From positions 27,837,903 through 27,901,902 of the forward strand of contig NC_063152.1 in NCBI RefSeq assembly GCF_020921035.1: a stretch of 64,000 bases of DNA, given 5' to 3'. This document shows positions 1 to 15,251 of the stretch, in pieces. The notes beneath the pieces were generated by a model. It had not been told where the DNA came from. It did no database searches and was given only the letters and a program-made list of their open reading frames with translations. The DNA is from Rhodamnia argentea (Eukaryota > Streptophyta > Magnoliopsida > Myrtales > Myrtaceae). Within the stretch, counting starts at the first letter, position 1; each line of letters opens with the position of its first letter. The translations under genes and the position numbers were made by a program.

Positions 1-349
1 AGTCGACATCTTTTGTCTACCTTAACAGAGTGCAATAGTCAACCTCCATGATGGTGCTCAATGCATTCAACATAAAATTCTCAGACCCCCCCCGATAGCA
101 CGGGGGACAGCAACAAGTTATTGCTCATGCAAAGCTAGGCAAGAAGGGATACTGAACTGCTAAAACAAAATAGTGGGAAACAAACATTTCCAGATATTTC
201 ATCTCTTTCATTAATGGGCAGATTGAACTCTTTCACTTTTCATGTTGTAAGAAATAAATTAATCTTAATTCACACAAGAACTGCTTAAAAGCTCCAAAAT
301 GAGTTAGTACAATTGCTGTTCCCTTCGTCACAATGTCTAGTCAGCTGCA
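1..349. other. Downstream flank of the ECA2-like gene
   Basis: Probably the 3'UTR and beyond. A C-run occurs near 86-94. No other gene recognised at the left edge. Confidence 0.4.
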
Positions 350-4908
<4,559 letters not shown>

Positions 4909-5600
4909 TGACAATTTGGTATGAAGTCAAGAGTTTTGCCCAGAGTATGAAGCTCAGATCGAAGTTACCACGAACCCATCCGAGCACCCCTATGACGACA
5001 AAATGAACTCACGATGTTAACATGGACAATCTAAAAGCAAGAGAGCGCACGACAAGTATTTCTTATCATTGTCAAGCAATGTCAAGCCATGCATGAAGAA
5101 ACTGGCTGTTTCTTCTCAAATTGCGACCGCCATATAGTTCTCTATGACGACTACCAAAAACCAGTGACGAATTGATTTACATCGGATCTACTAAAACATG
5201 CAGACACCAAAGGAATTTCTGTGTAAGAGACTAAACTGACTGTATAACTCCCTTCAAAAATAAGGAGCGAGACCGCCAGGCACGAACGCCAAAACTGAAA
5301 ACAACAGTTAAGAGAAGTAGAACTACAAAACTAAAATACACTCGAGCAGAGTCAGAGCCAGACGTTTAGGATTCTAACTTGAGAACTTACCAAGCCAAAG
5401 CACCCAGCAGAAACTTAGCGTCACAAGAGAAGAGGGAAGGCTTAAAAGCACAAAAGGCGACGCGCTGAGCACCGTCGAAGGTGGGATTAGGAGCTTGAAA
5501 GGCAAGTCGAAGGAAAAAGAAGCAGGCTTGAGGACAACGCAAATTGGGTCCTCTCAGTTTATTGTCTTCTAGAAACCAGGCGACCGTGATTCGTCGCAAA
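4909..5600 (-). other. Probable 5'UTR of the ECA2-like gene, with an intron
   Basis: Reading the minus strand upstream of the ATG, a good donor (GTAAGT after a ...GGCTTG exon end) lies near 5392. A plausible acceptor after a T-rich stretch lies near 4993. This suggests a leader intron of about 400 bases. The transcription start was not identified; leader introns are common in plant genes. Inference from splice signals only. Confidence 0.45.
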
Positions 5601-7311
5601 ATTTGAACTTGACACTGAGTCCCGTTTCCTTTTTCTCAGAATCAGAAGAACGAAAGCACTCGGAAGAATTCCTTCCTTTCTTTTGAAGGAGAACAAATTC
5701 CCACGACCCAAAGCAGTTAAAGAAAGGATTTTGAACAGGGCGCGTTGTTACGAAAATGCCCTCCGCTCTGGGATCAATTACAAAAATGGATTTTAGTCCC
5801 GCAACCGCAAGGTTGACTTTCGGTAGGGCTGCAGGAATGAATATACTAAAATACTTGCTGCAATAACGGAAACTGGTCGCGCGGACCAGATTTGGGGTTA
5901 GTGCTTGCAGGCCATGCTCAAATTGTCAATACCTACAACTGAAAACACAATACCTTGGAATCCTAAGAAAACAGAAATTAATTAACCTTCTTTCATGCTC
6001 TTATCGCGATAAATCATACTTAACTCGATTCGACTTGACTCTACTCTTGCTACTGTTCAGTTTCTGCACCATTGCTCAACCTCAACAGCATCGTTGGGAT
6101 AACTTTTTGTTTTTTTACTTCTGTTTTGGCTAGGGTGAATAGCTGTATTAACTTTTTGCGGCTTCTGTCTCCCAAATAAGAGCATTGCTGTACAACGTGT
6201 GCTGATGAGTGTTAAACTTGGAGAGGAAGATGATTCGGGGAACATAAAACAGGGGGTTGTTGTTACGGCTGGAACCAGCTCCAATAATCATTGCATCTTC
6301 AGCAGAAAGGGGAAAAAGAAATGGGTCAGTGACAGAGGACAGATATGGACCTTCAATGCCTTCTTCCTCGTTAAGTTATTATATCTTTGCTTCTTCTGTT
6401 AGGTTGGCAGCGTGAGTGGTCCTATATAATAAAACAACAAAAGGACTATATACTTGGGGACTCAATTCCACGAAGCTACTTAGTTCACCCACCCCTCCAA
6501 TTCCACACACGTGTCATCTATTCCGTCATCCGATGGCGAATGTCGCCTTTTTCTCTGAAGAATGTACTTTGTAGGCTCCGCTTCTGCTTCTTCGTTCTGA
6601 CGTTTGAACCGACGCCCTTTTCATAACTCCATTAGTAAATAGCAAGCCCGTTTTGAAAACGAGGGAAGGCGAGCTTGTCGTGCTAGTGGATGGCCATGTT
6701 TAAGGTTGGTTGGTGGACGAAGTTTGTCCGCGAGTCTCCTGTTGATGGACTGGACTCAATTGCATTTGCTTTCAGAGTCCTGGAGTGCCCGGAAGTTCAG
6801 CACAGCAGGACACGAGTCATAATTCAACTCTCTTGACTTTTCCATTCCGGAAATGATTAGAATAGACATATCGGTAGGACCGCAATGGCTCAAATCTGCC
6901 CCTTGCTTTCTTTGTCTGGTCAAAGGGTCTAGGTGGGTAGGAACCACAACAACAGGTAGGAGATTCAAAACAATCTGAGAAAACCAGAGAGAGGAAAGGG
7001 AAAAAGGGTGGAGGATGATTCCTGATTTAGGAATGGCTTCCGACTACTCCAAGCAACGAGGGGGACCACGCTAGTCTAAGGAACTTGACTTTCATCGTGC
7101 CTCAAGGTTTCCCAGAGAACTGAAAGCTCTCGGTCGACAGAATCGTAGAAGGTCTTTATCGTGCAGCTCACAACTTGTTGGGGGCAAGAACTTTGGTCGT
7201 GTTGTAACTATGAAGATAACAGTCGACCGAAGAGTTTGTGTTTGACTAAAAAAATAGAAGCAAGATCTTGGGCCTTTGCTTCAGAACATGGTGGGTCGGG
7301 CTTAGCTCGTT
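5601..7311. other. Intergenic, divergent promoters of ECA2-like and RS31 genes
   Basis: About 1.7 kb between divergently transcribed genes. Short open frames occur on both strands but none has a recognisable domain, plausible splice sites or start context. I see no transposon ends here. It presumably contains the upstream control of both genes. Confidence 0.5.
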
Positions 7312-7432
7312 GGCCCATTTCGGACTGGGCCCATTGCGACTAGGAAAGAAATAATAAATCATCGACGGATGAAATCCCGCCACGCTAGAGCTGCTCCAAA
7401 TAATTTGTGCCTCCATTCAGTACACGTATAAA
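7269..7432 (+). promoter_or_regulatory. RS31 promoter: site II (TGGGCC) elements and TATA box
   Basis: Three copies of the site II core TGGGCC or its complement lie at about 7269-7275, 7312-7317 and 7326-7333. A TATAAA sits at 7427-7432. Site II elements are bound by TCP factors and are common in plant housekeeping and growth genes. The TATA spacing predicts transcription starting around 7457-7465, just where the CT-rich leader begins. The motifs are seen; the role is inferred. Confidence 0.6.
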
Positions 7433-7827
7433 TTCCCACCCTCTTCCTTCTCCACCTTCTTCGATCGTTCTCCTCCTCCAGAACCTTCTCCTCGAGCCAG
7501 GATCCACCCAAGTGCAAACCCTGCTTCGAAGGTACTATCGTCTTCTCTGTAGATCAACCTCAGGTTCTTCAAGCTTTGATGATACTGGTGAACTCGGTTA
7601 CTTGTAGCTCTAGGATGACTGTCCTTGCAGTTTAGCTGCGCTATCGTCTGATGTTGCCCTGTTTGATTTCGTAACATCTTTCGTTTGGCGAATACGACAA
7701 TAGCATTCGCTTTTGTATCTCTGACTTGAAAACAACTGTAGCTGTAATCACCGGAGCGCGGTGCAATTTCCTCCTCTTTCTTCTTAGTTTCCTGTTCCAG
7801 GGTGATTCGTTTTGCAAGTCAGCGAGG

Positions 7828-10224
7828 ATGAGGCCGGTTTTCGTTGGCAACTTCGAGTACGATACTCGCCAATATGAGCTGGAGCGTCTCTTCTCCAAGT
7901 ATGGGAGGGTTGAGCGTGTTGACATGAAATCTGGTAAATCAATTAATTGATTCTGTGACAGACATCACCTTATCACCTATGTATCTTTGCAACATTAGCT
8001 TTTCACTTATTGTGATCCTCTTAAAGATGGCAAAGTCTGAACCTTTTTGGGGAGCTCATGATAATGAGATGACATGGAAGGAATCAGGTTTACCAATTTA
8101 TTACCCCTTCACGTTTTTGAATCCGAAGTCGTCTTAACTATCTTTCCTTGGTTGCAAAATTTTCTCGAGGAATTAAGTTGATACCGTTTGTGATTCCTTT
8201 TTATGACCCAATTTGAAAGGTTTCATGAGTTTGGATGCCCATAGAAATCTAGGAATTATTTGCTTCCCTTTTCCCCCTTTCTGATTCCATGTTTTTCTTA
8301 TTCATGTTTACCTAGTTTTCCTTAAGGCCTTGTGACATGCAATTTTCCAAATATTCAATGCACATGTGGTGGTGACGATTTCCCTCATCGCTGCGTAAGT
8401 TAGCTGTGGAAGTCACTTAACATTAACCAACTCTATCTATCATCAATTTAGATTATATGCATACTGGATGTACAACTCATCTTGTCAATATTTTCTGGCA
8501 CTACTTTAATTTTGATGTTAGGTTCAGAAAATGAATTTTTTTATCTGGGAGAGCGAAAAGAATCGAGTTTCCATGTCCCAAATTGTTTAAAAGTAGAAAC
8601 TGGTCCTTGGCCCTCTGATGTTTAGCACGTCTTAAGTCAAAAAGGAAAGATGACCCCTAATAATTGAAACCCATTGTAGAGCATTTAACATGCATATTGC
8701 AATACCGCATTTTTCAAGTACTCGGACAGCTTGGGAACCAAAATAATATCATTCAAACCTGCATTCTATTTAGGTAAGACCTCAATCTTTTAAGTGTTCT
8801 TTTGACGCAGGAAATCTAGTGGAAAATGAGCTGGGCTTCTGTCTGACTCACGATTCTATGCTCACAATTTCTTTTGGAAAGGAAGCCAATCATGCTTCCT
8901 TTTATCTTCTGCCACGCATGGGTTCAACATTCTGATTACTAGTAGTATCCTTCACTCTCCCACCTTGCTGCTAAGAGCTTCCAGTAGAAGGAGTGGTCAT
9001 GGTGGGATCAGTAATATATGCCACATGTACAGATAATAGGACGGTGAATGTGAATGAATCTCGCCACTCATGCCATGCCCTCCATTTCCCCAAGTTGTGC
9101 TCTCTGACTGCTGAAGTATGCTTACCAATGACATGTCAGACCCAAGAATTTGGACTGAAATCTTTAGTACGCCCAGTTATCGGGATTTTGTTCCTCTTGC
9201 AAGACCTCTACATTCTACAGTGCATCCGGCCATCAGTTATGCACAGGCTTCATGTATATTTAGTTTAAACTGGGTGAAGAAACAAAAGAATTGGCTGATA
9301 TTCTGGTGACTTAGTGGGATGATGACAATGATAGCAATTCTAGTACTCCCATTGAATTCTGCCATACCTTTGCAGGCTTTGCATTTGTCTATTTTGAGGA
9401 TGAGCGTGATGCTGAAGATGCTATCCACGGCCTCGATGATGTCCCATTTGGCTATGAAAGGCGCAGATTGTCAGTTGAGTGGGCTAAGGTAGGCACTTCC
9501 CGGTCTGTTCATATCTGTTTCTTCGTTGTAGCATCTCGTTTTCTCCATGGTGGCGCAAGTGTCCTTATGTGCCTGCTGTGAACTGGCATGGATACCATTG
9601 GGTTTCAATACAATGGGATATATTATTGGTTCCAGGGTGAACGTGGACGGTACGGAGCTGGTTCTAGGTCGATGCCGAACCAGAGGCCCACTAAAACACT
9701 GTTTGTTATAAACTTTGATCCCCTTCGCACAAATGCTCGTGATATAGAAAGACACTTTGAGCCCTATGGGAGAATACTTAATGTTCGAATCCGGCGTAAC
9801 TTTGCATTTGTGCAGTTTGAGACACAAGATGATGCTACAAGAGCTCTCGAATGCACTCACATGAGGTAGTATGATGTTACATCAAGACAGTTTTAGCATG
9901 TGTTATTTTCTCTTTTTTGTCTCGATGGTATCTAGCCTGACATATTTGGATGCACTTCTGGTGTTCAGCAAGATGTTAGATAGGGTGGTATCTGTTGAAT
10001 ATGCTTTGAGAGATGATGATGAGCGGGATGACATCAGAGGAAGCTATGGTCGCCGTGGGAGTAGTCCTTATGGGCGGTCACTGAGCCCTGGATATCGCCG
10101 TCGGCCTAGCCCTGATTATGGTCGTGGTCGCAGCCCTGGTTATGACCGATACAGTGGCCTAGCTTACAGAAGCCCTGTTTATGATAGAAACAGGAGTTCA
10201 GAGTACGGAAGATATCGCAGGTAG
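7828..10224 (+). CDS. RS31: SR splicing factor, RS31 type (two RRMs plus RS tail)
   Basis: A plant-specific RS-subfamily serine/arginine-rich pre-mRNA splicing factor. Coding exons: 7828-7933, 9376-9488, 9636-9865 and 9969-10224; phases join to give 234 residues (Arabidopsis RS31 is about 264). RRM1 covers residues 1-73, starting [15 protein letters not shown] and including the RNP1-like [12 protein letters not shown]2 covers about 93-165, with [11 protein letters not shown] and NFAFVQFET. The tail has repeated RRPSPDYGR / SPGYDRY units, shorter than in Arabidopsis. A leader intron probably runs 7532-7800 (AAG|GTAC to TTCCAG). The second intron, 7934-9375, is long; in Arabidopsis RS31 the second intron is alternatively spliced under light and chloroplast control, so the same may hold here. 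Confidence 0.93.
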
Positions 10225-10518
10225 AAATTATATTTAGAGATCAGCACGTGATGTTATTTAGTGTGGCTTTCTCCATGCAATCTCTCCGTTAAGACCATTT
10301 TCTTTCATGATCTTGTTCAAACAGCCGCACGCCCATTCGAAGATGAAAGAACTTGGTGACCTTTCTGTGAGGATCAGCATCTAGCTTTTCGACCAGGCTT
10401 TGCAATGTTGGCTTGAGCAAGAGATGCTCTCTCTGTGCGTGCAATTATGTGCACTCTGAAAGTATACCTGGTTATCGATAGCTGTAGTTATCTTTTCTCG
10501 TTTCCTGGTAACCATGGA

Positions 10519-10742
10519 TATAGTTGTAAGTTACAGCACAGGTATCCTTTTTCTATTTGCCCGACTGATGGATTGTGTTGATTTGCTTCAAGTTGGACGT
10601 TTTTGGCACATTATCTCGTAGTGTGTTAGCATATATATAGTTGTCAGTTGCAGCATAGGGATCCGTTTCTCTTTGCCCGATTGATGGATTTCGTCGCTTT
10701 GCTTTTACTGATAGAGGTTTTGGCACACAATTTCATAGTGTG
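10519..10742. repeat. Diverged tandem duplication downstream of RS31
   Basis: Two adjacent units of about 106 bases, 10519-10624 and 10637-10742. They share the blocks TAGTTGT.AGTT.CAGCA, TTTGCCCGA.TGATGGATT, TTTGGCACA and TAGTGTG in the same order. They lie in or just after the RS31 3'UTR. The divergence suggests an old duplication. Function unknown. Confidence 0.75.
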
Positions 10743-11314
10743 ATGGAAAGACATTGATATCGGCCTGTTGAAACATTCGAACTGCTCTTAGCCTCTCCGT
10801 GTCGCGTAAAACGTTCAGACTGCCATCTCAGAAGCTATAGAATCACACCGTGGAATTGAGAAACCAGTCCAAATCAATTTCACCGTGTACCTTTGGATTT
10901 CGCATTTCATGAAACAAAACTAAAAACTGAGTAAACTGCAGGAGCTGATACCACTCTTAGGAGCTTCATGAGCTAAAGTCATAGCCTCTCTGGTGAGGGA
11001 ACTCGGAGGTTTCATCGTTTCATGGCCCGACTTTAGCAAGTAGCAACTCTGCCACTGCCATAGTTGTTGAACTTAGTTCTCTGCAAAACCTGCTGATTGT
11101 TTTTATTGGAGATATGAAAGTCCTAGAGTGCTGCAAGTTCTGAAGCACCAATCTGTCTAATAACTTGACAGACGAACTGATCATCCATCTCTTATGTGGA
11201 TAGCCAATACGTGATATTTACATTTTGGACGATTCTGTACAGAGGAGGAAGAAAGCGGAGAACCGTTTAAATGAATTTCGAAGGACAAGAGAAGTAGCCT
11301 CTCTGTTTACTTGG
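10743..11314. other. Intergenic between convergent RS31 and Yippee-like genes
   Basis: About 570 bases between two genes that face each other; it should hold the Yippee-like 3'UTR. No coding exon, repeat or RNA gene was recognised. Confidence 0.5.
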
Positions 11315-11760
11315 TTACTGCCAGTTATGCTTGACAATCTTGAATTTTTCGAGCACGACTTTCCCCTCCTTATACTTCTCGGATTCCTCGTACGCTCGAT
11401 CATACTTCCATCCCAAATTCTCCAGGCAATCAACGCAGTATATATCGGAAACCACATGGAGACCGGTTATGAGATTCCTGTTCTCCTTGGGACCTTCTAC
11501 TATGTTCATGGCGTGTGAGAGCAGAAACGCCCTGCCATGGCTTGCCTATGAAAGAAGCACATTCCCATGATCAGCGATCCCCATCAATTCGACAGCACGG
11601 GTAAGGCGACTGAGGGACTATTGCTTAAATCAACCACGAGAGAATCAGCAAGACATGCAGATCTCACCTGGAAATTCTTGGAGACAATGTCGTCGTGGCA
11701 ACAAACTTGATTCCCACACTTGAAGCAGCTGTACAGACGCTGTCCAGTCGAGTCTGCCAT
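11315..11760 (-). CDS. Yippee-like putative zinc-binding protein
   Basis: A small conserved eukaryotic protein of the Yippee family; the biochemical role in plants is not well defined. Two exons on the minus strand, 11760-11668 and 11545-11315, joined in phase 0 (CAG|GTGAGA donor, TTTCATAG acceptor), give 107 residues. The two zinc-binding CxxC pairs are at C12/C15 (CFKC) and C68/C71 (CVDC). The 52-residue spacing between them is exactly the Yippee pattern. The diagnostic NLITGLH, LGWKY.RAYEES and YKEGK blocks are present. The ATG at 11760 ([10 protein letters not shown]) directly precedes the domain, as in plant members. Only the second exon is obvious as an open frame, so automated calls may miss the first. 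Confidence 0.92.
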
Positions 11761-12541
11761 CGCGGGATAAGCTTCCGAGTCAATAGCCGAATGGTTGTGT
11801 AGATGGAGGAGGGGCAGAAATTATCACCGAGTCCGAACGGCACTTGTTTGCCAATAGGATTCAACCAAAGATCGTCATCAATCTAAAGGAACAGGAGAAA
11901 CATCATTTCCATGCCGAAATAAGAATTTGATTTTGAGTGTAGATTCCAAATGGGTTGAAAGAGACGCCCTAATGAATGTAATTAAAGTAATAACAATAAC
12001 AATAAACAGGTGGGGTTGGCAAAGACCGGATTGGAGAGCGTATCACGCATTACGTACAAGCCACTATATGATAAGGAAAACTAAGGTTGTAGAGAGGACA
12101 ATCATATGCAGCAACTCACAGATGAGATGAAGATGAGATGTTGCGTTCCCTTCTCTCTTGCCTCTCGTCTTGGCCTGAAGTGAAGCGCAAAGGCCGGTCC
12201 TACCCTAGCCTTAACCAGAGCTCCGGTATGATCATGGGGATTACCATGGTTTCTCATTCTTCTTCCCCATTCGGGTTTTTTGTGGCGTCATTTGAATTTG
12301 ATTCAACCAACCAAATTCAGACGAAGTCGTGATCGTGATCTGCACAAACGTCAGTTCGAGTTCTTTCCGCTACTTCTTTGAAACGTCTCCTTAAAATTCG
12401 ATACATGTTACATCTTGATAAGGTAAGAAAGAGAGAATAGGAGAATGACCTTCTGTTACGAAAGATTTGCCAAAGATTTATATTGTGTTTTTCTAATATT
12501 TAGTGTATCTCTAGGATTTACTTTTTATTTGGATTAGCATA
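11761..12541. other. Yippee-like upstream region
   Basis: About 780 bases upstream of the minus-strand Yippee-like start. It should hold the leader and promoter. No convincing TATA box, upstream coding exon or repeat was found. Short open frames here overlap in several frames and lack any family signature. Confidence 0.4.
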
Positions 12542-12550
12542 TAATTTAGT

Positions 12551-13306
12551 GGATCCGGCCTAAGATGACCGTCCCTCAAAGTGAGACGGTGGGACGGTCA
12601 ACTAATGGCTACAAATCTCGCTAGTTGAAACAGGATCACTTGCTGATCCGGTTTCAAAATTTTGACTCTCCGTCCCTTTTTTTTTTTTTTTTTTTTGAAC
12701 TTTTTATGTGCTTTTATTGCAAGCTAAAATTAGAAGGCAATCAAGGTTCTAATGAAACAAATCCAATTGATAGTATTCAAACAAGAAGTTGCAACTTGTA
12801 AAATAGTAGATATTATTCTCCAAATCCAAAAAAAAGATTACGGTGGATATTATTCTCACAATTACGAAAAAATTCTTAATGACTTTACAAGGGTGACACT
12901 ACCGTCACTCAACGATGCAGCTTGAACTAGACATATCGGACGTGGACTTTTAGCCGACGGGCATATCATGCGGACATGTGATACGTATATGTTAGATATG
13001 GACTTGTGGCTAACAAACATATCATGTGAATATGTAGTGTACGTGAGTCCGTCACTCCCACGGACTGTCATATTAGCTTTTCTAAATTCTTAATAACTCA
13101 AAAATTAGAAACATAATTATCTTGTATACTTTGTCTTTTATTTTAGCTTATAATAAAAACACATAAAAGTTAAAAAAAATAAAAATGGGTAATCAAAATG
13201 ATGAAATTGGATCAGCAAGTGATTCGGTTTGAACTAACGAGATTTGTGGCCATTCGCCGACCGTCCCATCGCCTAACTTTGGGGGACGGTCATCTAAGCA
13301 ATATCC
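12551..13306. mobile_element. Non-autonomous Mutator-like element (MULE-MITE) with 9-bp target duplication
   Basis: A 756-base element with terminal inverted repeats of about 118 bases. The left arm is 12551-12668 and the right arm about 13189-13306; shared blocks include GATGACCGTCCC, GGGACGGTC, CACAAATCTCG and TCACTTGCTGATCC. It is flanked by a perfect direct repeat TAATTTAGT at 12542-12550 and 13307-13315. Long inverted ends with a 9-bp target duplication are the hallmark of Mutator superfamily elements. The interior has no transposase frame but holds a short diverged direct repeat (about 12945-13050). Non-autonomous; it would need a transposase supplied elsewhere. Confidence 0.85.
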
Positions 13307-13315
13307 TAATTTAGT

Positions 13316-13701
13316 ATATCTTGTATAATTAGTTAGAGATATTTGGTAGATATTCCCTTTCCCTTTTTTGTTAAGCCGTATGTAGTATAAATAGTCATAC
13401 TCAAAGTTGAGCAATATAAGCAAATTATGAAGGAAGAGTGTTAGCGTACTTAAATGTTAAAATCATACATTCATCTAACAGTTTAAGTTTTTGCAATAGT
13501 TGGCAATGATCCCACAAAATCTAACATAAAGTAGTAGCTTCAATGGGTAGTTTACTCAATCATTACCGGATCTCAATCAAACCAAGTGAAAACTACTTTT
13601 ACTTGCTTTCTTGGGGAACCTATTGGTGCATGAACTTGCACATTTTTGCGTAGTGTCGAACGTTTGTATTGAGCGTTGCAAAAATGAAACAACAAAATTA
13701 T
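13316..13701. other. Intergenic between two transposable elements
   Basis: AT-rich sequence between the Mutator-like element and the next inverted-repeat element. Nothing recognisable as a gene. Confidence 0.4.
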
Positions 13702-14056
13702 AAGAAAAATTACCAAAAAATTCACACATATATTGCAATTGTACCAATTCAATTTTAAATCTTTTGCAATTGTGCTAATTCTATCCATTTGGTCGGCCGG
13801 TGCCGATATGGCAAATTTTCAATAATATTTTAATATTTCTTGAATATTTTAATAATTTTTTATGTCCTTTTTTTCTTTTTCTTTTTTTGGGGTTTGAGCT
13901 AGCAGCCTCCTAGGGCGAGGGTTGTGAGCCCTTCTCGACAAGCTGTTGGGCGAGAAGGGTCGAGCAAATGAACTAAATTGGTACAATTGCAAAAAAATTT
14001 GGGACTTTTTTGATATAATTGCAATATGTTTATGACTTTTTTGGGTAATTCTCCCT
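13702..14056. mobile_element. Short inverted-repeat element with GC-rich core (copy 1 of a family)
   Basis: A fold-back element of about 355 bases. Its left end (AAAATTACCAAAAAATTC, then TATTGCAATTGTACCAATT) matches the complement of its right end (GGGTAATTC with TTGCAATATG). The middle is GC-rich, with its own small inverted repeat around GGGCGAGGGTTG and GGGCGAGAAGGG. Three related elements occur at about 34.6, 39.8 and 56.2 kb. It has no coding capacity and no clear target duplication. Confidence 0.65.
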
Positions 14057-15109
14057 AAAATCATGAGAATGTGATGACCACTTCAAGTCCAAAGACATGG
14101 ATCATGTGAATCTCTCACTTGCAAAACCTGTAAAATTTGGTGAAATTTTTGAATTGTCTGGAGAATGTCATTAAAAAGTAGAAACCCTTCTTTCTTTTAG
14201 TTTTCTCTAGACGTTCCATTGGTGACCTTTGAATGAAGGGATGGCAATCTCACAAGGGGACGGCAGGTAGGCCGAGCACGTTTCTCCTCCTTGCTCAAGA
14301 CCTAAGTTGGACTCATACGTTTGTCCATTCTCTTAGAACTATCCTTAGATTAGAAGCACATCCATGTGTGTCTTCGGTAATTATTCAACAGATACTAGGC
14401 AAGACGACCGTCGTATTGAATGATCATTAGCCGGGTATTCAAAAAGTCTCAAGCACCTTATTGATACGGTAAGGGAATATTCTGTTTGTAACTATCTAAT
14501 CCACGTCAATCATACAATAAATTAACACTAGTGGAACTATGGAGTTGGTTCGGCGGGTTTAAAGGAAACGGGGAAGGGAAGAGGAGAAGAGCAGGGAGGT
14601 TCCATTGGAGTGTCTTGGTGTGGTGGTAACTCTACTGTATGGACAACAAGGAAAGCATAAGAGCGTTCAGGTCATGGCTTGAGGAATCTTTGTGAAATGA
14701 CTTGGGACTCCAGCGAAGGAAAGAATCCGAAGCCATCCTTGATTGGCGCAGATTGTGGGGAAGTGGGCCAGCCACTTCCGACATCATAAAGAGGTTGATG
14801 TGGATGCCAGTTGCAATTGGCATGAAACCAACCAATTTGTTTGCATTCGTATTTTGCATCATCTCCTTTTTTTTGATTTGATTATGACTCCCGAACGACC
14901 CAAAACCCAAAACTTTTTTTTTTTTCTTTGGGTTTGTCATGTAGGGTCAACCAAAACCCAGTGAGTCAAAAAGACTGGTTTAAGCAGATTCGTCCCATAT
15001 GATCAGGCTTTCTTCCCTTTTGGTGATGTAAAATCCATGTCGATGGAGTAGAGGAGAGAGCGAAGAAGGAAGAGTGTGAATTGGTATCAGTCGGAGCTGC
15101 GGTGTGGGG
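14057..15109. other. Intergenic and promoter of the LRAT-domain gene
   Basis: About 1 kb upstream of the LRAT-domain gene. No gene recognised. A T-rich run lies near 14917-14930. I could not place a TATA box or transcription start with confidence. Confidence 0.4.
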
Positions 15110-15201
15110 ATGGGGCTCCTGAGCAACCGAGTGGATCGGAGCGAGATACAGCCCGGCGATCACATCTACACTTACCGTGCCGTCTTCACCTACTCTCACC
15201 A

Positions 15202-15251
<50 letters not shown>

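Noticed and set aside
7641-7925. Minus-strand 94-codon frame over the RS31 start
   Set aside because: Antisense to the RS31 leader and first coding exon, with no domain of its own.
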